Below are positions 24,269 through 36,516 of a stretch of DNA of 64,000 nt, in pieces. The stretch is from positions 62,001-126,000 of the forward strand of contig MU400576.1 in NCBI GenBank assembly GCA_022578965.1, given 5' to 3'. The DNA is from Xylaria sp. FL1777 (lineage: Eukaryota; Ascomycota; Sordariomycetes; Xylariales; Xylariaceae). The number at the start of each line of letters is the position of its first letter. Position 1 is the first letter of the stretch. The position numbers were made by a program, and so were the translations under genes. Under the pieces are notes generated by a model. That model ran no database searches. It was given only the letters and a program-made list of their open reading frames with translations, and was not told the DNA's origin.

Positions 24269-27200
24269 TAGGTAGTTTAGTTCAACCCATCTCATGCCGT
24301 GTAAGTAAGCTGCATTAGAATGTGGTGTTGCCAGAGTTGAGGGTGTCAGTACTGATAGTCATTGGAACGACTACCTTGCGAGAGAGATCTAAACAGACTT
24401 CGTTAGCACAATTGGCCATTGAAAAAAAAAAGGGAGGGGGGGGAATCTGATCTATGATCTCGATTAAATAGACAATTTTTAAGAAACTATATAAACACAT
24501 TATGACGCTACAGCTATGATATATAACCCACGTGATTTCTCACTCTTGATGTAATATCAGAGTTAAACCTAAGGGGCTAAGTACTATGTGATACTACTCA
24601 ACCCTTCAAACTATAGTTTTATGGTTAATAGAACATAATAAACCTCATGAGACTTTTTAAAGAAAAGAAAATTGCAAGGCTGACGTTGTTTTATCACTCA
24701 AGTTCTCCGTGTTCATTGGTAACCTCTCGGGACGCCGCAAACTTGATCTCTCTATCACTTCCACCATTCTTACCGTTCATACCGCTTCTCAAGTTATCTC
24801 ATGGTAACGTGTTGCCCTAAAGTACCTCGTTAATGTTACTTTAAAGAGCTTCACGGGCTATATCTAGCAATTGGAAGAGCTCCCATCTTGACCCATTGTT
24901 CTTGTAGCTGGTCGAGGTTGACGACGACGATTTCTGTAATAAAAACAAACGTATAGCTCCAGCACTACTAGACACTAAAGAAGTGTTTCAAATGCTATAA
25001 ACATACTTAGCACAAATATAGCAATCAATTTAACTAGTACTAAGTGTTCGGCACCTTAGTCAAATAGTATTTTTAACATACTTACTATTAATTGAGCTAC
25101 ATAGTTAAATTTCCAGTATTGGGGCCCTATGTTAACAATGGACTCCTAATTACTTCTATCGTAAATATAAAAAAACGGTACGTGAAGTCTTTAGGGCGCT
25201 ATAAATCAACCCCGTGATAGTAATTATAATAAAAGTTTCCAAGTGGAATATGGTATCACTGATCTATCAAGATATTAATATACCTTTAGCTGTGAAAAGC
25301 CGCAGAGATAGACTTTTTCTAATGGGTTTTAAGTATTGGGTCTAATATTGTTGAAATAACAGAAGAGATAACTCCGACCGTCTCTCTCAATAATTCATGA
25401 AGACCTATGAGAGACTCTAGGTAATATTTTTTGAGAGGAGTTTTGCAGGGAGACCTTGAGAGGAATTTAATCAACTATAGAGAAGAAACAATGTAAGTTC
25501 AGCATGTTCCCTACCCTAGGAATTAGAGGGGATCATAATCGTCAATCGCTCGAACTTACACAGTGTTTACTCTTCGTCTTATCATCAGTACCCAAATTTA
25601 TTGTCCAGAAGTCAATAGACCTGTCTTCAGTCACGTACGCAGACTTTCAATGCTCGACAGAGTGATCAATTGGTTCCTAGACCTTCCCATCTATTCAAGG
25701 GAGTCTTGCTACATATACTCAACTTCATAATTTCCTCTTATAGTTATTCCCATAAGGTAGATTGTTAACAGTTACTCAACCGTAAAATATTTATTTTGTG
25801 GTCCCCTCTGTCCGCCAGATCTATAGCACTGATATCCACCACCTATCGTTGCAAGCAGAAAAAAAGGAAAAAATCAACCCATCTATATCACTATCTTGCA
25901 GAAATGGAATTGCTATCTCATGGCTTTTAGTTTTAAGCTGACGACTGGCGAGAGATTGAGTAGCCATGGATGCCACTTTCAGGGCGATGAATGGTCAGTG
26001 AAACAATGTCGATTCAAAGTTCTCGCGCTATATTATAATTACATTTTTCACGCGTCTGCTGAAAGTCATATGGTATAACTTGTGCTTTAATAAACACTTG
26101 CATCGTCTCTGGACATGCCTGGAGGATGGAGATGGAGGGAAACTATAACTATGGTCAAGCTCAGAGCCGGCTTGAAGAACTACTCGGGGATAACTTTTCA
26201 ACCATCGATATCGAGAATACCTTTCCAATTCCGGCAGTCTTACGGTAGTTTCCATTGCTACCTAATAGACGTATGTTACGATTAATATTGCTGTAAATAG
26301 TAGGCCAACCCCAAAGTTGGACTCTCTGAGCTATATAATAAAAATGATCGAAATTAACCTTGTTTAATTAAACCACAGTATAACCCAAGGCCAATGCAAA
26401 TAGTCAACATATGGTAAGGGTACAAAGTAAGTGATATATATGGTAAACTGTCAATTACGGCCCTAGTTACTTGCGTGTTTCTCGCAATACTCATGACATT
26501 GACTGAAACCTAGAATGTAATATACACGTGGGAGTTAAAGAAAACTCTGGGTGACCGGACGAAAGGGGGTTACTAACCAGGCAGCAATCTACTCTATCTC
26601 GCTATAAACGCGAAATTTATAATTAAAATAAAACGCTCTATTAGTAACAGAGGGTAAATTTTGACAAGGAAAATGACTGAGTGACCGCATATCATACGCT
26701 TAATCCGTCGCCATCTAGTGGTCAAACCTGGACTGCTAACCACCTTCACGTCGTCGCTATTCTAGGTTTGATTAAGTCTTGCTTGCTAGCGTCATGATAT
26801 TTCATGATTAGTATATTGGCTGTGAAATATTTCAAGCACCCAATGTTCTATATAACGCTTTCTTAAGCATAGGGTTGAGTTTAATGCGGAAATTTATGTG
26901 GGAATGGCCAAGAATCAAGTTTACGATACGGAGGCCGGTGGTAAGAAAAGCTCAATGTAACTAGGTAATCCCGCGCATTAATGACGGGCTAGGTAATCTT
27001 GTATCTCGTACAATTAGAATCCTCCCTAGATAGTGTACACCAGATGATCCATTGTAGGCGGGGAAGAGCGGAAAAGATGTGCGACAATCATTTGTTGCTA
27101 AATCTAACCCCACTAACCAGCTCAGCGGGAACCAAACCATAACTGGTATCAAGCTGAGAATTTGCCAAGGTACACTATTCATTATCGACCCACGTACTAG

Positions 27201-29717
27201 TGTCAACACTATATGTATGTATGGCATTCTCATCGAGGCCTTGGATTTCTTTCTCTTTCTTAGTTCCGGAGCTGCTGCAGCTGTCCGCTGAGTCGTGGTG
27301 GTAAACCTGCTGTAGAGGTGAGACATTTCGAGGTCGTCTTCGGCGACCCCCTCTAGGTAAGGAAATCATTGGGTTACCCCGATATAACTTTTTTAGAGTC
27401 TTTCTATGGGAGCCTAAGGAGTGGGTAGGAAGTAACTGGCCAGAGGTTGGAGCTAAAGTTGAGCTATTACAAGAGTGTAAGATTAATAAGCCCAACCCAT
27501 AGTGTATTGAAATACTTGGATTCATTGAACCAACTCCTAGGTACTATATACCATGTACAAATTAGCAGGTTACGTTACTAAGTTAGATCATGACAATCCT
27601 TAAACCACTAATAAAGTTGAAAATCCTGAAATTATAATTGTTTTGCTAAGCGAGTAGACCTATTTAACAAGGGGGGTTTTTTTTTTCAAGATAGCCTTAA
27701 AGTCTTATGAAGAGTGGCAAAGGAAAGAAATTTTCAAACATGGGGTAATAAACAGATACACTAAGTGAATGTAAATCATGTTAATCAAGGAAATAGTAAC
27801 AATATAGGGGTCCTACAGCATGTACGTCGACCTTAGAGGTTTTACTATAGATTAGCCCGCTTTTAAGATTTTCAGATAAGTAAAAAGGGGGCTCAAGGAT
27901 TTTTGCTTGCTTTTCTCTCCATCTGTTATCTTTCCTTGAGTATTGGCCTAGATAGAAACGAGTTAGTGCCAGGCAACATGTTTCTAATTTCTAGCTATTG
28001 CTTTCTAATGAGAAGTCTGTTATTTTCTGCTTTATTCTCACTGTAATGATTGTCATCCGATCACAATTTACTATAAGAGCTTGAAGATTCGGTACTCTTT
28101 AGTGAACCCAGCTTGAGAGATTTATTATGCTCCACGTACCTGTTTCGTTTTCAATACAATTTCCCCAAAGGCTGTCAAGGCTCGACACAGTTGATTCGTC
28201 GAAAATGAGACCGAAGAGAGCTCCAAGGGATTGGCAAGACAAGACAAGGGTCACCAGGACTACCCTGCGCGCTAGATAGAAGATGTTTTTCGACACCTTG
28301 CCCCTCGTCGGTCCTTTGCTTTGGAGAGGCCATAGTTCACTGGTTTCATTCCGTGCTCTCCCTTTCTAATCAGCGAGCACTGTATGATCAGCTTCATTGA
28401 CAACAAGTGCTCAAAGTTACTCCACCAGCCTATTTAGTTAAGTTTTCCGTTATACGAGACTTGATACAGTGAAGAATAATAGAAGTGTTGTCCAACCCAC
28501 CTATCAACTAGAGGGTCTTGGAAAATTCGCGGTGTAGCCGATAAGGAACAACTTCCTTTATGAAATACTAGCGTACAATACCTCCAGCTAGTATGCTAGT
28601 AAAATGCGGGCCGGCTAAGCGGGAACCATCAGCGCTAACAGCTAGTTGCCTTCTAGCTGTCCGGGAAGCTGTTTCGGTCGAAGTATGTAATAGTAGCAAA
28701 TTGATGCAAAGTCGGGGGACTCTATCCACCTATGATGTTTGGTGGGGCAAGGGTCTCATCTCAAAGACTTTTCGATCTTCCCGACTGTGAATTGTCATTT
28801 CCTGTGGACTTATGGTGAATAAGGTAGATTATACGATGGAAGCTAGAGCACTCTTAAATAAATTCAAGGCAGTCTTTAGAAGTAGAGATATCTCAAAAGT
28901 GCGTTGTAAGATTATTAGTAAATTATTATGCACGTTCTAGAAACAAAATTTCAAGATAAACATAGCAATGCTGTTGAGGTGATAATGATGAGATATCTTG
29001 AGTAATATTTTCCAATCATGACAGAAGCTGAGCTTCACCAACTTTCTAGGTCTTCATGTAAGCAACCATCGGGGCATGTGGGATGCCAAGCTAGATTCTA
29101 TACCTTAACAGTGTCTTGGCATCTCGCTATGCCAAAACCGCATTATCACCCGTCTGACATCCAGCCTTAGTCTTCTTTAGATTATACACTATAATGAAGA
29201 GCTAATCTAATCTAGGTATAGCATTTCTTTGCTTGCATTTCGTAATGAGTTACTACCGCTCCAGCCACATCCTACTACTTTTACTAATATTTTGGGTACA
29301 TTACACTTCCTCAAACTACAGCCACTAACCTCATCATATTCTACAACCAGCATGACAAAAGGCTCGTGACAGGTAAAAATTTTACATCGCCTCTAAAGAT
29401 AACACGAGGATACCTAGTAGGTTACGAAGATGGTATTAACGATGCCCTCAGAAAATCAGACTTACTAGTCTAGTAAGGGTGGTAAATTATGTAACAACAC
29501 GAAGAGACAAGCAAGATACGTACTGATAGAAAGGAGAGACTACTACAGCTTTTCAAATCAAGAAATATAAATATGGTCATGAATTTCCTGTTGAAAACCA
29601 AGTTCTTTATCCCACAGACATCTATTTCATCCTTTCACTAGAAGCCGTCACAGCTTTTAGTTTCTTCCCCCGTTTCACACAATAATCTTTTCCCCAACCA
29701 TCCTATCAACCGTCAAC
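24269..29717. other. 5.4-kb AT-rich gene desert
   Basis: No reading frame above about 120 codons and none recognisable. A-rich then G-rich runs occur at 24421-24444. It looks like old repeat-derived, mutated sequence bordering the cluster, but no intact transposon, long terminal repeat or terminal inverted repeat was identified by eye. Confidence 0.5.
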
Positions 29718-30656
29718 ATGAAATTCAACTTAACTTCTGCCCTGCTGTTTGCAGGTTGCGTCAGCGCATTCAAGAGCGAGCCATTCAAGTACGAAAGACT
29801 CAACAAGAATGATAGTGTAAGTATCTTGTCGCTAGAGCTTTCCATAGTCACTTGGCTGACTTCATAGGTCCTCATTATTCTTGACATGCAAGAAGGCCTG
29901 TTCAGTTTGTCTCGAGACTATGACGCTGTCCAGTATCGTAATGCGATGTACGCCCATGCGGAGCTTGCTAAAGTTTTTGATATTCCTGTCGTTATGACTA
30001 CGTCTGCCGAAACAGGTATGCACCCAAGCCTCGCTTTATCAAATTCTGGGTAACCGTTGGAAGCTAACTATTTATATAAGGCCCTAATGGCCCTCTTCCA
30101 AGCGAGTTCTTAAACTTGTACCCAGACGTCAAGGTCGTCAAGCGCATGGGAGAGGTCAATGCTTGGGATAACGCGGAATTCAGGGAGGCTGTCCAAGCTA
30201 CCAACAAGTCCCAGATCATTATGGCTGGTATTGTTACTGATGTCTGTAAGTATGCCTAATTTATGTGTCGCATTTGCATTTGCTAGGTTGCCAATATCAT
30301 ATCTCTAATCAAAATTTATTGAAATAATAGGCACCACATTCGCTGCGCTCTCCCTCCGCGAAGCCGGATATAGCGTATGGGCAAACCACGAGGCCTCTGG
30401 CACAACCTCCATTGATATCCGGGAGCAAGCAAATGATCGAATGCGAGAAGCTGGAGTTCACGTCGTGTCCTACTTTGCGGTTGTCTGCGAGCTGATGCGT
30501 GACTGGCGTGCAACTCCCGGCGCTCTTGAGCTGCTCCCTGTCCTAGACCGCTATCTCCCAGCATACGGAATGGTTACCCGTGGCCACCTCGCTGCCATCA
30601 ACAACGGTACCATTCAACCAGGCCAGGAGAATATACCCATTATCCCTCTCCCTTAA
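29718..30656 (+). CDS. Secreted isochorismatase-like cysteine hydrolase
   Basis: Four exons, 29718-29816, 29868-30015, 30081-30245 and 30331-30656, giving 245 residues. The start is a signal peptide (KFNLTSALLFAGCVSA, cleavage near residue 17). The isochorismatase-fold catalytic triad is in place: D39 in LILDMQ-type context (IILDMQ), K103 in VVKRMG, and C138 in IVTDVC. Similar to YcaC-like hydrolases, whose substrates are mostly unknown. Secreted members are suspected to act on host or environmental amides or isochorismate-like compounds, but that is inference. It is isolated by AT-rich flanks and is not obviously part of the terpenoid cluster. Confidence 0.88.
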
Positions 30657-32548
30657 ATGGAGCATTGAAATGTCTCTCGCCCTGATGCCAAAAAGCTGCG
30701 TTGGTAGAACTTCGGTTATTCGTTTTCCTATCAACACGACAGAATGAATTAACTAGGTAGTTAGCTATTTTGTTTTCTTGATCTATTCTCAGTTTCCGTT
30801 TTGATAGAACCAGAATCTCTCAGAATGAATCAACAGAGATGTTTTTATCCCTTTCAATGCATTTGGAGTCTACACCGGGATTCGGTGATATTACTGCGAT
30901 CGGATTCGGAGAAGTGACTATAATCCACACTCTCAACGCCCGTAAAGGTGCCCACGAACCTACACTTAGTGTCATAATGAATGTCCATCCACCGATCAAG
31001 ATAGGGTACTGAATCTTACTGTTCCTGTGATTTCCAAGTCAATAATACCAAGTCTCCGTAGTTTTACCACTTTTCCAGTAGCCCCTCTATACCAGTCCAC
31101 TAACTCACCATGCCACTCCTTATGTCTAAACCAATAGCATGTTACAGTTAACAATCAACAGGTGCGCAAACATCATATATGTTAATCGTACATGTCTATA
31201 CCTCGTAAGATACACCAATTTTTCAATTCATTAAATCAGATGGAGTGATTCGAATTGAACTAATTAGTCAGTTCATGAATCAGTGTGTAAATATAGTAAA
31301 GTTAGTAAGTACATATGTAGTTGACTTGGTGACTAAGGTTGGACTTATACAGCCACAAGTGGCTGTATAGGACTTCCTTAACTCTTATATCCCACCCGCA
31401 CTGCCGATATTTCTGTATTTGGTTTCCGAATAGGGATTCATACTCTATGATTAGCTAATCGCCTTTTTCGCTTGGTTCGCTAATGGTTTCCTTATATAAG
31501 ATACTGATGAGTAGCTCGAGACCTCTTTCAGCCGCGAACTTGAAAAAGAAAAAGGAGAAACACACCCAAGTGCGCAAGCTATCAGTAAGGCAACTCAATA
31601 CTAGTATTGCATTACCCCAAGTACAGAGCTCCAAGCTACTATCTGATGCCCGATTCGGCCCGCTCTGCTTCGGTGGTGAAGCTCGTGGCGGCGCCACGGT
31701 GATGACTGGATGATCTAAGGAGGCTCAAGCACTCTTAGTGTTGATTAAGACATAAGGTACGCTGAACGCCATATTGACAGCCACTGAAAAGCAGTTGGAG
31801 GGCGTAACACTAACGGAGTCGGTGATCCCTGAAGTCCTCTGACTAGCTATGCCTCGGGCACCTTCGACTATGAAATTTCGAACTTGGGCTCATTCGGGGC
31901 CGAAAATTAGACTAATGAGACCAGACATCTCAAATGTAAGCTCTATATACCCTGGCGTAAGAGAATCGTATCCAAGATGAAATCAGCGTAAATTTAATAT
32001 TATAATTAGCTAGATAGCTATCTTAAGGGTGCGAAATACTAGATATCGAGGCATAAGGAGCAAAAGAGATAGCAAAAGCATCTTCCAAGATGGAAGCTAG
32101 TTTAAAACAATAGTTGAAGCGGGTAGGGCCCGTCATCATAATGACGGAAGTTCTCTATCGAAAAGAGACTAAGAAAAGTCGTTCAACAACTCCAACAACT
32201 AAAATCTCGAGCTATTCGTCAACTCTGCCGAGCCATTACGAATATTGTATCGTTCATAGTCGTAATATGCGCCGGGTGTAGTTAAGATAGCCCAAGACTT
32301 CCTCTGCGCACTGTTTCCTATTTATCGTTAGGTACCACAAATAGTACAAGGAGGTTTCTAAATGCTTGCCTTATTTCCCATATAATCCCAGGCTCGAAGT
32401 GAACAGTTTCGGTTGGACCGAAACCACGAAAAAAAACTCTAAATCATTAAAACGTAAAGAGCCCGCTGGTTTATCCATCCGAGTTGTAAACATCGCTAAT
32501 TCGGATCTTCTGTACTTGAGGCTATAACCATAAAACTCCATAAGATAA
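30657..32548. other. Intergenic, no gene seen
   Basis: Contains a perfect 24-bp inverted repeat at 31346-31369 and otherwise only short, unrecognised frames. Confidence 0.5.
31346..31369. repeat. Perfect inverted repeat, 11-bp arms
   Basis: TATACAGCCAC, two A bases, then GTGGCTGTATA. The arms match perfectly. It could be a protein-binding palindrome or the trace of two transposon ends. No second copy was found by eye in the window. Confidence 0.7.
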
Positions 32549-33166
32549 TCATGTGCGTGGCTGGCCGTCGTAGAAAACATATGATGAAGTACCCCTCCGT
32601 CCTGCGCCATTGGCTGTATACGTCCTTCGAGGCGGTATTGCCCAATACGTGGGCTCGGCCGGGGGCGGTATAGACGCGGGGAATCGTGGCCAGTATGTTC
32701 GTTGGGGAGGCTGCATGATATCGTAAGCGGCCATCTGGCTCTCATTTTCATATTCGTTCTCCCCTTCTATACGTCGGCAAGTGATACAGCACATCCATAT
32801 GACCAGGCCTAAGACTATTGCACCCGCGATCGACCCTATGATTATTCCGATGTCTGTTGAGGATAAGCTATTCGAGCCTTGGGAGCCGCTTGACGAAACT
32901 GGCGGGACACTCGTGGGGTCGCCTGGACCAAGCGTAACGACGGCAGTGGTTGTGTAGTCATCATTAGTAATCGTCTGTGTTATGACTTGGCGAGGAAGTA
33001 TAGCCTGCTGTGTTTGTATAGCCCTAGGCACGGGAGTTGTCGTTATTGACGAAGCCATGTCGAGGGGTAACGTTCTCGACGCTTGCTTGGCATCACGATT
33101 CCAAACCGCAATCTGGAAACCTCTCAGCACACATTTCGCAAAGCAAGGCGGACAGCACTCAGCCAT
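32549..33166 (-). CDS. Ser/Thr-rich single-pass membrane protein
   Basis: Uninterrupted frame of 205 codons. A Thr/Ser/Pro-rich N-terminal half is followed by one strong membrane span (about residues 106-129, IGSIAGAIVLGLVIWMCC) and a basic/acidic juxtamembrane stretch (RRIEGENEYENE). The cytoplasmic tail is Pro/Tyr-rich. This layout, including the SLSSTDIGIIIGSIAG sequence, is common in uncharacterised fungal proteins resembling wall-stress sensors, with O-glycosylated stalks expected. The upstream ATG at 33166 gives a Cys-rich leader; the ATG at 33058 (MASSITTT) is an alternative start. No cleavable signal peptide is clear from either start. Function unknown. Confidence 0.55.
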   Translation of the reverse strand: MAECCPPCFAKCVLRGFQIAVWNRDAKQASRTLPLDMASSITTTPVPRAIQTQQAILPRQVITQTITNDDYTTTAVVTLGPGDPTSVPPVSSSGSQGSNSLSSTDIGIIIGSIAGAIVLGLVIWMCCITCRRIEGENEYENESQMAAYDIMQPPQRTYWPRFPASIPPPAEPTYWAIPPRRTYTANGAGRRGTSSYVFYDGQPRT

Positions 33167-34407
33167 TTATATTTCACCTGTCTCCCTACGTAGATATCAG
33201 AGCAGTAGTAACCCGTGTTTGCATCCAGGCTGTATTCCAGAACTGCCTACGGCCGAATCAGCGTCGTAGTCTCAGGCGAGATCGTCAGATGACCGACCCA
33301 TGGGCGGGAAATTGAGCCAGCTTTGGAGCTACGACCGTAAGGGGTGTCAAACCACACGACAATTGGGCTGCTAACAGCCCGGCAGTGAGTTGGAGGTAGT
33401 GTGCATCAATTTATGCTTGACATGTGGCATAGCGCCATCTGCTAATGCAGTTGGCATGCAAGTCTTACCTTTGATAAAAGATGGCCCCCAACTCGTAGAT
33501 TTCCCGAATTTCTATTTGCTGTCTAGTTCCTTGGGTGGTATTTAGCAACGGGAGTGATCCAGTCATGCGAGCACTATCGATTTCGGATAGGGCGAGCACC
33601 TCGCCATGAGCAAGATTTCACTGTCTCCCTTCTAACAGGAAATACTAATACATGCACACGTATGTAGGGGACGTCTAGGCGTGGCACGTTGTGTACCCCC
33701 TTAAGACTACCACCACCTTCATTGGTAGAAAATGTAGATAGGTACACCGCTCTAAATCAGAGAGGCTACTCCATGATAGATTAAGATCTTGCGGAGTCAC
33801 TATAAGTTTCCCTCAGCCCCCAGTTCGCTGGCAGGGGTTTTCTTGCTTGTAGCAAGGTAAAGGACTAACACCAAGAGGAACTCCAAGCATATACCAGGTT
33901 CAGGATATGTTCACCGAAAATATATTATACTCCATGCCACTCTCAGCCCGTTTAAGTCAAGAGTCCAGACGTGCATATAAGGTGACACTAATATGCACAC
34001 GGCAGGCAAACAAGCGGGCAGAGAAACAAGGGAGGTCTGGAAGCCTAGCCCTACATGTTTTAAGTTCTTATCTCTACCTAAACTAGGACATGTCATTCTT
34101 ATCAGGTCCCGTTGTTGCGTGCATGTGAGGTCCGCGCTGTAACGGTATGCTTTTCGCGAACGGGTACACCATGAAATGTCACCATGCCAAGGTCGCTTGT
34201 GTTCGAGCAGAGCACGCAGTGAAGCATAAGTTCTAGTGGCCCGCTGCAAATGTGTATATGTGACGGACTAGTCTATATTTGCCAGCGCAACAACGGCATC
34301 GTCTTGCGTTGTCACAATATACTATCTTTCCCCTCTGGCCCCCTTACCTCCAACCTCCAACTTCCGAAGATTTCAGAGGTGTAGAGTATCGTGTAATAAT
34401 AAATGCC
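33167..34407. other. Intergenic, no gene seen
   Basis: 3' flank of the reductase gene and 5' flank of the membrane-protein gene. Only short frames; nothing recognised. Confidence 0.5.
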
Positions 34408-35697
34408 TCAAATATCAGGGAACAGTGCCTGAATGGAATTCACAGTATCGACGATACTCTTTTCAAGACTCGTGTACTCGATTCCTAGGAGCTCCCTTGA
34501 CTTGCCGTTGTTGAAGCTGTACACGTCATCCGGCAGGTCGTCTACGGCATCTGCCGGGAGACGCCGGGCCAATAACGGAAACTTGTCTCGGATTATGTCC
34601 GCGATTTGTTTGTTTGAGAAATGGCCGCCTACGATATAGAAGCGATTGCCGCCGGCCTTTGGCACCGTCATGGCCCGCAAGTGCGCCAGCGCCACGTCTC
34701 GCACGTCGACCCACGTAAAGACGGGCGCTGTAGGCTTGATGCCATCCTTCATCTTTCCCTGGACCATGTCGCGTACGCGATGGTTCGAGGTGTTCATGGC
34801 CTCGAGACTGGCAAGCTTCCTCTGTATGGGCCCAAATACGAAAGTGCAGTTGATGACGGCCAAATCAAAATTCGGCTTCTCATTCTCGACGAATGCCCAT
34901 GCGGCTTTCTCGGCAAGGACCTATAAAATGTCAGCATGCAGACCCAGCATTGCAGCGAGACTGTAACGTACTTTGCTTGCCTTATAAGCTTGCTTGGTTG
35001 GGTCGCGAATCGCGTCCTCTAACGTCGTGGGTGCCCAGCACGTCTCATCGTAGACCTTTGCGTGATTGCCCGGGTTCAGGATGGCCGCCGAGGAAGAGGT
35101 GATGACCAAGCGCTTGACTGTTGGGCCGTGTGCTTTAATGGATTTTAAGACTCCAGTTGTACCTTTAACAGCCGGGTCGAGAAAATCTTTCACCGGATCC
35201 TGGACATTGAGATGATAAGGAGACGCAGTGTGGACTACGTAGTCGAAGGGCGCCTGAGTTCGGAATACCTAATGCAGATTATAAGTACAGATCGCATTCA
35301 CCAGAAAACATTCCGTCGGACACTTACATGGTCAAATGCGCCCTCTTTAGCAATGTCTTCAACAACGACGTAAGAGAGCTGGTGTGGTTTGACCGATTCT
35401 ACAATGGTCTTCCCCTTTTCCTCTGACCTGGCGGTAACGACGACTTGGAATCTGCCGATAAATATGTCAACGGGTGTACGAAAACACGTCTCCAATAGCA
35501 ATTCTCACCCCGCATCTAGTATGAAATCTAGAACATGGGAAGCAATAAAACCCGATCCTCCTGATGCGAATTCGGGTTAGCGATTTTCCGCCCGCAATAT
35601 CAAACTGGGTTTAGTGTACGAAGTCATTCATCATCAGCGACAACTTACCAGTCAGGAGAACCCGCTCTTCCCGCCTATCATTGCTGTTTTGCATCAT
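34408..35697 (-). CDS. NAD(P)-dependent reductase, GRE2/dihydroflavonol-reductase type
   Basis: Five exons, 35697-35649, 35560-35509, 35451-35328, 35268-34972 and 34920-34408, giving 344 residues. It is an extended short-chain dehydrogenase. The cofactor motif TGGSGFIA lies at residues 16-23, with the conserved VVHTASPY segment, the Ser-rich strand SSSAA, and the catalytic Y170-x-x-x-K174 in AYKASK. The C-terminal half (WVDVRDVALAHL, then the Gly-Gly-Asn-Arg-Phe turn) matches methylglyoxal/aldehyde reductases such as Gre2. Expected reaction: NADPH-dependent reduction of a ketone or aldehyde in the cytosol. An in-frame second ATG follows at once. It is divergent from the FAD monooxygenase, about 820 bp apart. 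Confidence 0.88.
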
Positions 35698-36516
35698 GCT
35701 CGTTTTCGAATTTCAAAGCTGAAAGTTGGACTTCCCGAGTCTAAAATTTCCCGATGGCTCATGTAAGGGTTAATCTGGCAGTACAAACCTCTCTTTTTCT
35801 CAGCTCAGGTGAGGGGGCTTCTCCCCCTGGTCATAGTCCACGTTCGGGCCTCCGGTCTCTTTCCCCAGCTAACTTCCGACAAGTTCGGTTTTCGGTGCTA
35901 CGAGCTGCGCTTACGAAAGCCACTGACCACATATGTATGCGTGAGATGCTTTCGGGATATGTCTATCAGCTAAGTTGGCGCCCCGGTACGCTACACTTGT
36001 TTGCATCCCACAAGAACGGTCCAGGCAGGGAATTGAGTCATTTGCCCGTCTGTTACATCCACAAGTGCATCATCCCACAACATCGCAGAGGGGTCTGTTG
36101 GCACAGCTGAACGGGCATAAGTTCAAATCCTCTTAGCACTAATCCGGGATTTCGGCGGTTACCCTCTCTTATCGTGGAGGTGATAGGTATGTCCCCTGGT
36201 CTTCTGATCGACGATTTCCCGGGTTATGCACGGAATGGTCCTACCTAAACTCTGAGGTCGGCTGTGGCTGGCCCGAGCTACAAGCGACGTGGCGGTTTAG
36301 AGTCGGACAGGTAAGCCGATCCTGCCAGACGAAGTTAATAAATAGTGTTGAGAAGGAACGGAGTGGTTGCACTTATGCGCTACTCGTCCGCTCCGGGTCG
36401 TAGGTTTGTCATTGTTCATTCTTTTTTTCACTTTTGAACTTTCTCTTCCCTGGTTGTCCTTCAACCCATAGTAGGCCCTGAAAAATAATAAACATCGTTA
36501 CGCCACTATCTAAATC
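35698..36516. promoter_or_regulatory. Divergent region between reductase and FAD monooxygenase
   Basis: Shared upstream region of two divergent oxidoreductase genes. A CT-rich stretch at 36415-36460 just before the monooxygenase start is typical of fungal promoters. No TATA box or gene was recognised. Confidence 0.45.

Noticed and set aside
28099..28296. 65-codon minus-strand frame with a hydrophobic N-terminus
   Set aside because: Could be a first exon of a small secreted protein, but no convincing second exon was found.
24269..29717. RIP-mutated transposon
   Set aside because: Composition suggests decayed repeats, but no terminal repeats, transposase or reverse-transcriptase motifs were seen, and no RIP index could be calculated.
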